In this document: positions 21,234-33,148 of the stretch, one piece after another | How positions within the stretch are numbered: the stretch's first letter is position 1 | How the letters are laid out: every line of letters begins with the position of its first letter | Translations under genes and position numbers: made by a program | Assembly: GCA_034770075.1 (NCBI GenBank) | Contig: JAVJAP010000134.1 | Span: 62,001 to 126,000, forward strand | Length of the DNA: 64,000 nucleotides | Source of the DNA: Aralia elata | Lineage: Eukaryota; Streptophyta; Magnoliopsida; Apiales; Araliaceae | Direction of reading: 5' to 3' | The notes under the pieces: generated by a model | What the model was told of the DNA's origin: nothing | Seen by the model: only the letters and a program-made list of their open reading frames with translations | Database searches by the model: none

Positions 21234-23304
21234 AAACCAAACATATTTCTAAGTCTTTATGACTAATAGAAATGGTTGATACGAATCAATAGAGGATATC
21301 AACCCTCAGTTAGGCAAAATCGTGAATTTTATCCCTTCAACTCAAAACACATTGTGTTTATATTTCTAAACTTATTGGGCTATTTTATGCTCATTCTTGT
21401 AAACCATTTACATTCGTAGCTAAGGAAGTATATGACACCCCCAAATCTGTGTACTTCAATCCCACAGATTTGGTGTTCACTTTCAAAATAAATTCATAAT
21501 ATTTCACATCTAACTACCCATAATAAAGGTTAATAACAATATAATAAAGCTTAAATAGTAAATTCTCCCATAAGAAGGTTACATCATCATATCTAAATAA
21601 ATCGCAGGTCATCTAACATTTATTACATCATTTGTGGAAGCATAAAACATAAATAAACACAGTCACATCTATTACATAATCTTTATGAAATAAAAACCAA
21701 TTAACATCTACTATTACAGCATCTTGTTTTTGCCCTTGTTTGTAATTGGCCCTTCAAATTTCTTGTTTTCATCTGCGTTGTTTTGTGCAAGAGTGAGCAA
21801 ACAATTGCACATAAGATAATAAAGAACAATAATAGCATATGAATCATAATCGACTGAGCTTTAGTTGGTAAAATATTCTTACCAGAAACAATACGCTTTA
21901 CTTAAAAGATAGAAGAAATAATGAACTGTTAAACTGAACAACAGATATCGATATCAAGGAATACACTGAGGGTCACAAGACCACGAACTGCATTTAGGTT
22001 GTCAAGTATTTTTACTTTAACCTTTAACAGTCTAACGACTATAATCATCATCTATGTCATAGGTTAACAGGTGTTTTTACTGTAACCTTTAGCAGTCTAA
22101 ACGACTATGTGGACCATCATCTCGTACTCCAGGTGATCAACCATCAGTACTATGTATTGCGCAAACATTTTAACGCTATCACGTTGCTCTAAAAATAATC
22201 CCCCTGATACAGCGTTGTTCATTTCAGCTTGATCATTGGGTTCCGTACCAAAATAAGTTTGGTTTGGATTTAACTTCAAAGAAATCTAAATCTTTAGAAT
22301 GCACATCAACTAGGTTCTAGTTGAATCAATAAAGGATCTTTAAACGTTCATCAACTATGTACTAGTCGAATCAAATGAATTTATACACGCTCACCAATTA
22401 TGGACTAGTTGAATCAATAAGAATTATTTAAAATGCCCGTTAACTATATACTAGTTGAATCGTTAAGGGTTTACTAGTCGTTAAAAGATTGACGTGGCAA
22501 TACAAAATTATACAATGCTAATCAATTTTCAAGAGTTGAATAACAATAATTCACAACTGAACAAACATCATATGGCAAAGCTATACTTTCGGAAGAATTT
22601 AGAAAGCTTAAATAGAAATTGTAAACATAGAATGATTCAGAACCTTGTTTTTAAATAAGGAAACAAAGATTAAAGCTTGTACAACATAAAGTAGGGTTTA
22701 GGAGCTTATAAGAATAAGAACTTGCTCAATAAACGATAAGGAATTTGCTCAACAAGGATTAGGGTTAGAGAACTTGTTTAAAAATGACAAGTTAAAGAAT
22801 AAGGACTTGCTCAAATAAAAGTTGAGGTAAGAAACTTGCTCAATATAATGAGTTTAGAATCTTGCGTATAAATAATAAGTTAAGGATAAGAAACTTGCCT
22901 CGTGCGTAGATTAACAATACAATACACGTTCACCGATTTATCCTACATATTTCATTACGATCATAATATAAATTAGATACATTAACATTTAACCTTATTG
23001 GTTAAATTCCCACTTTAGCTCAACTTGGTAACTTAGTATAAGTTTAGAACTTCTTAATTAATCACATAGTACAAATACAAATCCTCTACCATATACCACA
23101 CAAGTCTTGACTAAATATCATAACCAAATCTTTTAATTAACAAGTTTAATAATTCTTAACATTAAATTCTCAAATACACATTCACAATATGTAGAAAACA
23201 TCTTAATATCTGTTTAACATATTTTCATATTCATTGGATTAGGTTACAATTGCATTCATAAAAGTTTTACACTTAAAATCTCAAAATCAGCAAAGTCTGT
23301 TAAC

Positions 23305-23400
23305 GGCGCGACAGCGCCACTTTTGGCCTTCGTTACGGTGCGGCAGCGCCACATGGCGCGACAGCGCTATATCTAAGCTTAAGAACGGCGCGGCCGCGCC
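23305..23400 (-). repeat. GGCGCGACAGCGCC palindrome cluster in solo LTR A'
   Basis: Units at 23305-23318 (GGCGC/GCGCC around GACA), about 23337-23351, 23354-23369 and 23387-23400. It lies about 1.4 kb from the LTR 5' end, the same place as the CGCCCCGGCG cluster of LTR A, but the word is different. Confidence 0.85.
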
Positions 23401-23782
23401 AGAACTCAGAATCAGATTCTGAAGTTCGCGACACAGCACTGTTCCACGGCCAAAAACTCCAGTTTCTTTATCTAAACTTCAAATTAAGCATACCCAATAC
23501 ATATAAAACTTCACACAATCAAAAGCCAACATATACATAACTATTATAGCAACAACACAAAATCAAACACCCAATTATAAAGGATTAAAACCCATGTTTA
23601 TTCTATTTCTTCACTTTTCAACATTGTTAGCGAATCAATTCACTACAACCTCCATTCTTAACCAAATCTGATTATTAGACATGCATTATTTTCGTTTCTT
23701 AACACCCAATAACAATCTTCTATTAATTTACATATTTCAACATGAATTGAACATCAATTTTAGACTCAAAGTCATACATATC

Positions 23783-23798
23783 ATATATATATATATAT
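23783..23798. repeat. (AT)n microsatellite
   Basis: Eight AT units inside solo LTR A'. Confidence 0.85.
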
Positions 23799-25404
23799 CA
23801 CCAAAACCCAATTTCTTCACGTTTTAACATAATTACATGGATTTTGATTTCTGAAAATTATTTACGAACAACATAAAATTGATTACAAAATCATATTAAC
23901 AATATTATTCCTTCTTTACTCAATTTAACCATAGAAATCAAGTTTTCATTATGAATACTCAAGAACACAACTAAAATACTAAAACCCATTTGAAAGTATA
24001 GATACTTGTAATTGATTAGAAAAGATGATAAGAACCCTTGTTAATCCTTCTTCTTCCTTCTTGACACACCAATTTCCCTTCTCAATTTCACAGAGTATGG
24101 CCTCTCTCACTTTTCTTTCTATTTTCTCTGTATTCTCTCTAACTATTAGACTTAGACTTAGGCTTAGGAAAAAACTGATGAAAAGAATACGTGACTTAGA
24201 AAACTGACAACCACTAATATATGTACTAATTCACCCACTAACTCTAGTTTTTCAGTTACACCAACCAAGGGTCATAAGACCTTGTTTGGTAGTACACACT
24301 AACAAAACTTTTTTTTTTAAATATTTTAATAAACCTTTATAATATAATCCCATGACACACTTCCTTATTTTAATAAAACTTAATATAAATGAATAATTTA
24401 ATTAATAAAGCTTAACTTCTTAATTCAAATAAACTCTTTAACGTAAATTTTATTTGTCACATCATTAGATTAATAATAATATTAATCCCCTTATAATATA
24501 TTTCATAAATTATTACATTTCTAATTTCATTATTAAATTAAATTAAACATTATCGCTACACAATATCATGTGTATTAAACGATACACTTATTCATTAATT
24601 TAATTATCCCATTAAACTAAGATATTGCTAACACACTAGTATAATAAAATACACACAAATAATAAAATCATTTAACATAATTAAATTAGTATTACCCTAC
24701 TTAATTAAATTGTTTCACAATAAATCTCATCAAATATTTATTTTATTTAATAAATAAAACCATTAAAATATTTATTTAATTCCAATAAATATTTATAATA
24801 AACTTCAAAATTCTCGATGGTTACAAAGTATTACCAGAGGAGTCTGACTGTAAAAGAGAGTTAAAGAAGAGTGGTTAGGACAAGAAAGATTTAATTATTG
24901 TTGTCTTCTTTTGATGTAATATGAACGAAAATATATTATATATTTAAGTTCGTAGATGTTGAAGTCATTTAACTATGTTAGATCAATATTATTGGCAATG
25001 TCTAGAAAGTTCTGACGAGGAAAAGGGTTAGGTCATCTAATTGCGCGCCGTTTTAACGGAAAGCCCACTCTTTCCTCGGAACTGCCTGTTGCTAACATTA
25101 AATGTCAGGTTAATAAATAGAGATTTATTTTTAAGTCTTTTAGGACTTATTTGTAATAATAACAAGTAACCTAAGAATGATGTAACACGAAAGAATGATA
25201 TTATAATATTATTACTTTTCCGCATTATACTCTGATTATTAGAAGTCAAGATTTCTATATACGATTCAAATCAATTATAATGCAAGTTTTTTTATAGAAA
25301 ACTTATTGTGTATATTACCTTTAAGTTAATGAATATTATGAATAAAGTTGTACAAGTCAGCACGAAGTCCGACCAAGCAAGTAGGTGGATTTTGGGGCGT
25401 GACA

Positions 25405-25962
25405 TATTTGGTATCAGAGCTTTGGATTATAATTCTGAGGTAACGAGTACCTTGGGGTATAATCTGATAGGTTAAGATTAAATAGACTTGTGAATCGATA
25501 ATTAAAAGATATGAATAAATCTGAATAAATCTAAATAAATCTTAATACATAAAAATTTTATGTGAAAGAAATATACTAAATAAAGATAAACTCTTCACGA
25601 GAATGTTGGGAAATGAGTAGACTCATAAAGAGTTCTCAAGCAAGTCTACTCATTTGTTGAGATGCTCTCCGTGCAATTGGTTTTATTAGAACTCCTTACA
25701 AGCATTGTTGAAAATGTGTATAGATAAGTGAACATTGTTGACCTAATTTAAATATTAGGAATTTGATGTGAGAAATGATGAATTCAGAAAATTTATATTT
25801 AAGACTAAGTTAGAGATAATTTTGAGAACAAAATTCTTATAAAGAGGGGAGAATGTAATATCCCGAATATTTATAGAAATTATAAATATGATATTGAATG
25901 ACTAAAGTTAGCTGTAAAGTTAATTTCGAGGACGAAATTTTTTTAAGTAGGGGTGAATGTAA
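25405..25962 (+). other. Short non-coding internal region of array B between LTR B1 and B2
   Basis: Only about 550 bases separate the LTR B1 end from the start of LTR B2. It has the primer site TGGTATCAGAGC (25409-25420), no ORF of note, two purine tracts and two LTR-like starts. The first set is hairpin AATTTTG/CAAAATT with loop AGAA (25818-25835), AAGAGGGGAGAA, then TGTAATATCCCG at 25854. The second is hairpin AATTTCG/CGAAATT with loop AGGA (25922-25939), AGTAGGGGTGAA, then the B2 start TGTAA. An internal region this short cannot code; the element is either non-autonomous or internally deleted. Confidence 0.8.
25409..25420 (+). other. Primer-binding site for initiator-Met tRNA, array B
   Basis: TGGTATCAGAGC, four bases after the LTR B1 end GTGACA. 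Confidence 0.9.
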
Positions 25963-27762
25963 TGAAAGTAGTATGCACACAAGCCAATCATATTTGATAT
26001 GATGTAGCATATACTTTGTAATCTTATTCGGTTATTAAAGGCATTTTATATTATCTACATGGTGCTGTTATATTAAATGTGATAAACCCATAGTTTTGAG
26101 CAATACTTTTAGAATCATGATGGGGATCATGCTAATGAGATCTAAATTCTAGATATCTCACAAACTTAAATTGTTCCTAATCGATGAATTACTAAAAAGG
26201 GGATTAGTGAATCCGGATAGATTAGTACATACGTTGCTTGCTCTTATGAAGAGAATGATTGATCTCATAATCATTTGTGTGGAGACACTAAAGCAAGTAT
26301 GTAGGTGCTTATTAGAGAATAAGTTCACTGAACGTGGCTCGCTAAGGAATACCTAATGGAGTTTTACTCTCCTGTCAATAGGAATTCCTCTAGTGATAGT
26401 AGTACAAGTGATCATTGGACTTGAGATCATCATAGTATCTTGTGTATGATGAGTTATACTTTGACATGTCCCTTAAGACCTTTAGGGTAAATCAAAGGGT
26501 ATGATTGGGTATAATAAGTTATACATGGAGATAGGTGAATGATCAATAAAGAATCTACCACTTCTAGTAAAAGGAGAGAATGTCCTATGTGATTCGATAA
26601 ATGACGACTTAGAAGTCTTTGGCCAAAGCAGAATGAAATTAGAAAGGAGTTTCTAATTTGCATTAATTAGAGTTGTGCATTTGAGAATCGAAATACATAT
26701 AATTAAATAAAATAAGGCTTAACAGTAATTCCATGTCTTATATTTAATTGGGACATTGTATGGTAGAAGGATTGAATTGTATGGTAACTATGCACTGAAA
26801 AGTTCTTTTATGATTAATGTTGAAATCTATATTATCTGGAAAGTCGTTGATCGCTAAGGGGGCTTACCCTTATTGTAGAATAAATATTATTTATTTAAAT
26901 GAATTAAATAGTTTAATTTATTTATTTAAATAAGATTAGAATTGTTCTAATTGATTTATTCACAACCGGTTTAATATGGAGAACCTAAAGGGTCACACCG
27001 CAAAAGGAAAATATTTATTTAAGAAGTAATTGGCATAATTGTAATAATAAGTTAAGTGTATTTAATTTAGTCTATGGAGATAGAATAAATTAAATAGCTT
27101 AATATTTATTATTTAATATTTTATAAATATTAAATATAAATTAATAAGAGGAGTCTTATTATTGTTATTACTATTACTATTATTTAATTCCTAATAGGGA
27201 TTGAGAATTAATTAATAGAAGTACTCTCACATGAATTCCTAATTGGATTAGGAGTTTAATTTAATTAAAGGAGTTTAATTAGAATAGAAACCCTAATCCT
27301 AAATAGTTTAGGGAATGGTTTTCCTACATCTATAAATAAGAGAACTCTTATCATAGATTGGGGTTACACATTCTTGCATAAGAATTGTAGAGAGTACTTA
27401 CAATTTCTATAGAGATAGAAACTAGGGTTTTGCCAACACCCATCTTCTTGAATAAGTATTATTCCTTGGTGGATCACCTCTAGAGGCCAAACACTTGGGT
27501 GGCTAACGTTGATCAAAGGAAGGAATTTAATCGGTGGAATTCAAGGAGAACGCGAAAGAATTGGAGGTGAACTTGAAGCTGAGGAAGCTAGAATTCTACA
27601 AGGGTATAATTCTTATTCTCCATCTCTTTCGTTTAATTAATAATTGTGCATAAAGAAAGATCATGGTGATGGTTTGTATAAAATTTTAAAATCTGATTTT
27701 ATCGCGCTTCCGCTTTATTAATGTAATTTGATTGCATGTTCGCGCTATGTACAAACCTAACA
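25963..27762 (+). repeat. 5' LTR of Copia G2 (1800 bp)
   Basis: It starts TGAAAGTAG and ends CTAACA, followed by the primer site. A TATA box (CTATAAATAAGAG) is near 27340. The 3' LTR has the same length and only scattered substitutions. Confidence 0.95.
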
Positions 27763-27763
27763 G

Positions 27764-27775
27764 TGGTATCAGAGC
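27764..27775 (+). other. Primer-binding site for initiator-Met tRNA, Copia G2
   Basis: TGGTATCAGAGC, one base after the LTR end. Confidence 0.93.
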
Positions 27776-27999
27776 CAAACTTTATGCGAATTATTAATTG
27801 TTTGGATTCGGTATATACATTGATATGTGTTTAGAACAATTTAATTGGGCATAATTGTTTTTGTAAAATTATTTTATTATTTTTTTTATTTTGATTTTAT
27901 TTATTTTCAATTAAGATAAAAAGTTTATTTTGAATTGGAATATAATTAAAATTAAAAGTTTTATTTGAACTTGGAATTGGATTCTACGTTAACTAGAAT

Positions 28000-28150
28000 A
28001 AAGGAGTTTATTCATATATGGAATAGGATTTCATGTTTCCTAGAATAAAAGAGTTTATTCACATATGGAATATGATTCCATGTTTCCTAGAATAAAGGAG
28101 TTTATTCACATATGGAATAGGATTCCATGTTTCCTTAAAAAATAAAGATG
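28000..28150 (+). repeat. Tandem repeats of about 60 bp in G2 leader
   Basis: Units of the form AATAAAGGAGTTTATTCAYA followed by TATGGAATAGGATTCCATGTTTCC, about three clean copies, with weaker AATAAAGG-GTTTA copies further down to about 28390. Confidence 0.8.
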
Positions 28151-29008
28151 TTTATTTTGATAAGGAATAAGATTCAACATATTTTATTTTCCAACAATTT
28201 TAAGTTAAAAATAAAGGTGTTTAGTTTAAACTTGAAATTGGTTTCCATATTAATTAAAATAAAGGTGTTTTATTTTGATTTGGAATTTGATTAAAAATAA
28301 AGGAGTTTATTTTTAGTCAAAATTGGATAAAATAAAATAAATAAGTTTATTATAATTTAAATTTTGATCAAAATAAAGGAGTTTATTTTTTGTTTCAAAA
28401 TTAGATTTCTAGTAAACTTTTAATTGCCCATTAAATGATATCAATGCATATATGGAATGGTTTTATTATTCATGAGATGAATGTTATTTATTGATACATA
28501 TAGAGATATGTATGATAATAAATAGGGATTGATTATGGACTATTGACCAATGTGTGATTTGATTTATTTTAGTGGATGCTTGAATGTATGGGTTTTTATA
28601 AATGGGGTCTGCGTACCTCGTCTTCTCTAATTTTTCTTAATGTAAATTCTATCTCCCTCCTATGTATTTTCCCTTGACTGCTGATCAAGGTTTCTATTTA
28701 TTGTAAATAGTTTATGTAATAGGTTTAGTTAGAATTACTTGAAGAATTGGAGACAAAGGAGCAAGAAGCGCTTGAAGACCCGTTTGTAATGGAGCCCGGG
28801 TTTAAATGTAATAGTTATATTTAAATTTAATTCTTGCACCCTAGGTTTGACCTTTTGGTTCACTTGGTGGCTCTAGTGAACCAAACTAGAATAAAAGTCC
28901 ATAATCAATCCGGGTAGAATATAGTATTCTATATGTGCATGCTTACTATGTATATATTATATATTATACAACATGCTTCGCATGTCAAATAATATGACGT
29001 GTATTTTA

Positions 29009-29031
29009 TATATATATATATATATATATAT
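29009..29031. repeat. (TA)n microsatellite in G2 leader
   Basis: Eleven TA units followed by TGTGCATGCG. Confidence 0.85.
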
Positions 29032-29178
29032 GTGCATGCGCGCTAAACAAGATGAGACTAATAATAACAAACCCCTCAAAGAAATTATATTAAGTCCTAA
29101 GCGTTCAAAGATATTAGGAATATTGAACGTCGTCTTCTAGCATGGTAAAACAATAGAGTATTAAATATTTAATATGAG

Positions 29179-29471
29179 TTTGTTGTGCACACACAAGGCG
29201 AGTATTAAATATTTAAGATGTTGTTTTATCACATTTGATGCTTATAAATAGACTGAACGATGCTGTTTTGTTGTGCACACACAAGGACAGTGTTTTTCTT
29301 TCGAATATATGGAAGTGCTAGGTTGGACTTAACTTAGATTATTTTAGTTCGGATGTGCACACACTTGACCATTATAATCTAAGCGGCAAAATACAAGGAG
29401 TTACATAGTGATGTAATTGACAATAGTTGTCTACCTATTTATTTATATATAGTTTGTTGTGCACACACAAG
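29179..29471 (+). repeat. Three copies of TTTGTTGTGCACACACAAGG in G2 leader
   Basis: Exact copies at 29179-29198, 29267-29286 and 29452-29471, and a weaker one (GATGTGCACACACTTG) near 29352. Each contains TTGTG and CACAA arms and could form a small hairpin. They are unevenly spaced (88 and 185 bases), so this is not a simple tandem repeat. Confidence 0.85.
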
Positions 29472-29678
29472 GCTATATACATTTGAAATGGGATCCTTAT
29501 TCTCACTAGCAAATCTTTAATTAGATTTGCCGAACTGTATATTGAGGGTAATATAGTTTGATGAAAATAGTGGGAGATACCAATTTAAAATAAAGACCTA
29601 ATTTATTTTGGAAATTAATTAAAAATGAATGTATGCTGAAATGTTGTTAAATTACAAATTCATTTATAGAATTTTACA

Positions 29679-30465
29679 ATGTCTAATTTACTATCACTGT
29701 GGAGCATATTAGATGCTAATTAACTGGATCAAATAACACGGAATAGTTAAGAAATTTGAGAATAGTTCTCAAGGCTGAAAAGCTATCTTATATCCTTAAT
29801 ATGCCTATCCCTGCAATGGTTGCAGACAATGCCTCTGAGGAAGAGATTGCTACTTTTAGAAAGTGGCAAGATGATGCACAGTTGGCTCAATGCATCATGC
29901 TCGCATCCATGAGTAACGAGCTTCAGCGTCAGCATGAAACTATGGATGCTCCTACTATACTCTTGCACCTTCAAGGAGTTGAAGGGTGAGAAAAGTAGGA
30001 CTATTAGATATCAGATATCTAAGGAGCTCTTCCGATCTAGAATGACCGATGGCACTACAGTATAGACAAATGTCTTAAAATGATCAATATGATTGAACAA
30101 TTGGGACAACTGGGTTTTAATGGATGGATAGTTGATCCAAGATTTGATCTTGCAATCACTTCCGGACTCTTTCTCACAAATTGTTGTGAATTTCCACATG
30201 AACAAGTTATATGTCAGCCTGCCTGAGTTTCTTAAACATGTTGAAAACTGTAAAGAGTCACTTTCCAACTAAGAAAGACCAAGTCTTACTGGTAGATGAT
30301 TCTTCCAGGAAGCGGAAGAGGGCCAAAGGATCTTCTTAAAAGAAGAACAATTCAAAGAAGGTAAATGGAAGGGAAAAAATAAAGGACAATAAGAACAAGA
30401 CTGATGCAGATAGCAAAGAAGTTTGCTTCCACTGCAATAAGCCTGGATACTAGAATTAAAACTAG
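29679..30465 (+). pseudogene. Copia gag of G2, broken
   Basis: The likely start is ATG at 29679. Stops follow at once, but 29756-29989 is open and reads a Copia gag (UBN2-type) domain: NLRIVLKAEKLSYIL, PIPA, ATFRKWQDDAQLAQCIMLASMSNELQRQ. Further pieces in other frames carry the MIEQLGQLGF-like and MNKLYVSLPEFL-like parts to about 30260. A CCHC knuckle begins at about 30421 (VCFHCNKPGY) and is cut by a stop at 30453. No complete protein is possible. Confidence 0.85.
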
Positions 30466-33140
30466 AGGGTAACCAGAAGAAGCTTAGTGAAGCTTCGGTT
30501 ACAAATATGGGTTTGTTCATGATTGAAATAAATTTTTCTATAAGTCAAGGTTCTACTTGGGTATTGGATACCGGCTGTAGTTCTCACGTATGCAATCCAA
30601 TGCAGAGACTAAGCAGAAGTAGAAAGCTAAACAAAGAATAAGTAATCTTACGCGTGGAGAATGAAGCAATGGTTGCTGCATTAACCGTAGGAACTTATAG
30701 TTTAACATTGCCTACGGGCAAGTCTATTAAGTTAATAAGTTGTTATTATGTTCCAGTTCTCTTTAGAAACATTATTACTTCCGTTGTTGGACAAGGAAGG
30801 TTCTGGTATTATATTTAAGAACAATTGTTGTTCTATTTATAATGATAATGTTTTGTTTGAAACTGGAAGATTACTTGATAGACTTTGTATACTTGACTTA
30901 CATAAAAATTATTTTGCAAATTGAACAAACTAGTAAAAGAAAAGGGGATGGTCATTCAAAGAGTTGAATGTGTGTATTTGATGAAATACAAGTCTGAATC
31001 ATTTGAAATGTTCAAAGAATTCAGAAGTGAAACATATTGACAGAGTATTAAGATTCTTTGATCAGATCGAGGAAAGAATACTTGTACAATGAGTTTCTAG
31101 ATCATCTCAAAATGGTATTTTCTCATAATGGACACTTCTTGATACGCAATAATTGATTGGTGTATCTAGAAGGAGAAATTGTACCTTGTTGGACATGGTG
31201 CAGTCCATAATGATTTTTACCGACATTCTAGTATCCATCTGGGGTTATGCCCTAGAAACGGCTGCATATCTACAAAATAAGGTAACCTCAAAAATCTGGC
31301 CCCAAGACTCCATAAAAGTTATGGATAGGGAGGATTCCTAATCTTAAGTATGTTAAGATAAGGGTTGTCCAGCTTATGTGAAAAGGTTTCAAAGATAAGT
31401 TTGGGACAAAATCTGACAAGTGCAGATTTGTGGGATATCCTAAAGAAAGTTTAGGATATTATTACTATAATCCTACACGCTGCCTTCTTAGATAAAGGTG
31501 TTTATCATTGAAGGAGCTAGTGGGAGGGTAATAGATCTTGAAGGAATTCAAGAACCCCAAAGCACTTTAAGTCGAACCGAGGAACCTGTAGATAGACCTA
31601 TTGTACCACAACCGAATCGTAAATCTGGAAGAGTACCGAAGATACCCGGGAGGTATGGATTCATCATAGAGGATGATGATGAGGTACGCATCATAAATGA
31701 TGATGATCCAGTTATATACGATGAGGCTATGAGTAGAAGACACTCAGAGAAATGGCAGATGGCCATGAAATCCGAAATGGACTCCATGTATGAGAACCAA
31801 GTATAAACTCTGGTTACTCCACAAAAGGGCATAGTGCCTAGAGTGTGAATATGGGTCTTTAAGAGAAAGACTGGGGCAAATGGCAAGGTGGAGACCTATA
31901 AGATCAGACCTGTTTAAAAGGTTTCAAATAAAGTCAAGGAGTTGACTGTGATAAAACCTTATTACTGGGTAATGCTCAAGTCCATTTGGATTTTGCTTGT
32001 GATTGCAGCTTATTACGAAATCTGGCGAAAATGGATGTGGAGACACCCTTCCTCAATGAAGACTTGAGGAGAATGTATGTATGATACAGCCAGAGGAATT
32101 TGTTTCAAAGGTTGAAGCAAATCGTGTTTTAAGCTACAATGATCCATTGATGGATTGAAGCAAGCTTCTCAAAGATGGAACATTCATTTTGATGAGACAA
32201 TCAAAAGAGTTTGATTTTATCAAAAACGGGAATGAACCTAGTGTATACAAAAGGGAGCGCTGTGACCTTCTTGGTATTATATGTTGATATACTACTGACA
32301 AGTAATAACACACCAATGCTAAAATCAGTAAAGATAAAATTGTCTAAACATTCCTCCATGAATGACTTGGGAGGAGCATCCTATAAATTGGGGATATAAG
32401 TCTATATAGATAGATTTAAAAGGATGTTCGGCTTGACCCAAGGAACGTATATTCATTTGATGCTAAAGGCGTTTAGCATGGCAAACTCCAAGAGAGGTCT
32501 CATAATGATGAGCCATGGAGAGAATCTCTCTAAAATTGTCCCCAATTGAAAGGGAGATCGCATGAGTTACTATCATGTATGCAATGAATATACTAGGCTT
32601 GATGTTGATCAGTCATATTCTGGAGAAGATTACTGTAAGACAGTGATAAACATCTTTAGGTACTTAACTGGTACTGAAGATGTGATTATGGTTCATGGTA
32701 GGTCTGAATTAAAACTAGAGGGCTAAACAGACTCAAGTTTTTCAGACTGACCAAGACGATAACAAATCCACTTTAGGGTAAAACGTTACCTTGAAAGGTG
32801 GTGCAGTGAATTGGAAAAGTTCCAAACAGCAAAGAGTTGCTGGTTTAATGACAAAGACAAAGTATATAGCTGTAAATGAAGCTGCAAGTTGATTGTTTGG
32901 ATGAAAAGTTCATTACAGAACTAGGAATAGTTCCTAAGTCTCATCTTGGATTCAAACATGTGTTGCGGCACTTTCATTTGATTAGTGGAATCATTGAAAG
33001 AGGATAAGTCACTATAGAGATAGTGGACTCTCAATAACAACATTGCATATCCATTTACTGAAGCTTTATCCAAACAGCAGGATGATCGTCACTTAGAGAA
33101 GAAGGGTATTAGATACCATGACGATTGGCTTTAGTGCAAG
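30466..33140 (+). pseudogene. Copia pol of G2: protease, integrase, RT, RNase H, broken
   Basis: Fragments in Copia order: protease TWVLDTGCSSHVCNPMQ (about 30550-30600); integrase with YLMKYKSESFEMFKEF (about 30975), SDRGKEYL..EFLDHL (about 31065-31110, the second Gly of the usual GGEY changed to Lys) and NGVS-like to GYALETAAYL (31150-31270); acidic linker IIEDDDEVR..DEAMSRRHSEKWQMAMKSEMDSMYENQV (31498-31806; quoted in parts); RT with FLVLYVDILL (about 32265-32295, one Asp of YVDD missing); RNase H TDSSFQTDQDD (about 32725) and a C-terminal HQ-D...EKKGIRY near 33110. Many stops and shifts, for example TGA at about 31846 and TAA inside GYTDSS at 32724-32726. Confidence 0.85.
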
Positions 33141-33148
33141 TGGGAGAT
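33141..33148 (+). promoter_or_regulatory. Polypurine tract of Copia G2
   Basis: TGGGAGAT-type tract (AAGTGGGAGAT) directly before the 3' LTR start TGAAAG. The same tract is at 2221-2229 in G1. Confidence 0.8.

Larger units (their letters stand above)
21431..24825 (-). mobile_element. Solo LTR A' of an A-type Gypsy element, minus strand (3395 bp)
   Basis: It starts TATGACACCCCCAAATCTG, the reverse complement of an A-type LTR end (with TG changed to TA), and ends GGTTACA. It is flanked by AAGTA on both sides (21426-21430 and 24826-24830). No internal sequence is present, so it is a solo LTR left by LTR-LTR recombination. It contains AACTTGCTC-type repeats (22640-22900), its own palindrome cluster (23305-23400), an AT microsatellite (23783-23798) and a hairpin matching the CTGATC element (22124-22150). 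Confidence 0.92.
19073..25404 (+). repeat. LTR B1 (about 2.93 kb net), interrupted by solo LTR A'
   Basis: It begins TGTAATACCCCG and ends GGGCGTGACA, five bases before a Met-tRNA primer site. The segments are 19073-21430 and 24831-25404; between them is the solo LTR 21431-24825 plus its duplication. Parts in order: TATA box (19789), 63-bp repeats (19409-19660, upstream of it), AGTTATAATGC repeats (19960-20345), GCAAGTTTTCT repeats (20490-20905), CTGATC-type hairpin (21198-21233), and the GCTCATTCTTG module (21388-21420). B2 and B3 confirm the continuity across the insertion (GGAAATATTAC.AGAG at 36864). Confidence 0.9.
27776..29678 (+). other. Long untranslated leader of Copia G2
   Basis: About 1.9 kb without ORFs. 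It holds tandem AATAAAGGAGTTTATTC units (about 28000-28150, then decaying copies to 28390), a TA microsatellite (29009-29031) and three exact copies of a 20-base word (29179, 29267, 29452). A leader this long is unusual for Copia and may hold regulatory or packaging signals. Confidence 0.8.

Noticed and set aside
24025..24207. 60-codon ORF in solo LTR A' with Leu/Arg repeats
   Set aside because: It lies in the pyrimidine-rich LTR tract, has a low-complexity product (LRLRLRLR) and no homologue in LTR A.
29179..29471. Possible CRISPR-like array in the G2 leader
   Set aside because: Only three exact 20-base repeats with unequal spacing (88 and 185 bases) in a plant retrotransposon. There are no regular spacers and no cas genes.
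31548..31886. Minus-strand ORF of 112 codons opposite the Copia linker region (also 612-965)
   Set aside because: It is the antisense shadow of the acidic IIEDDDE region of Copia pol on the plus strand.
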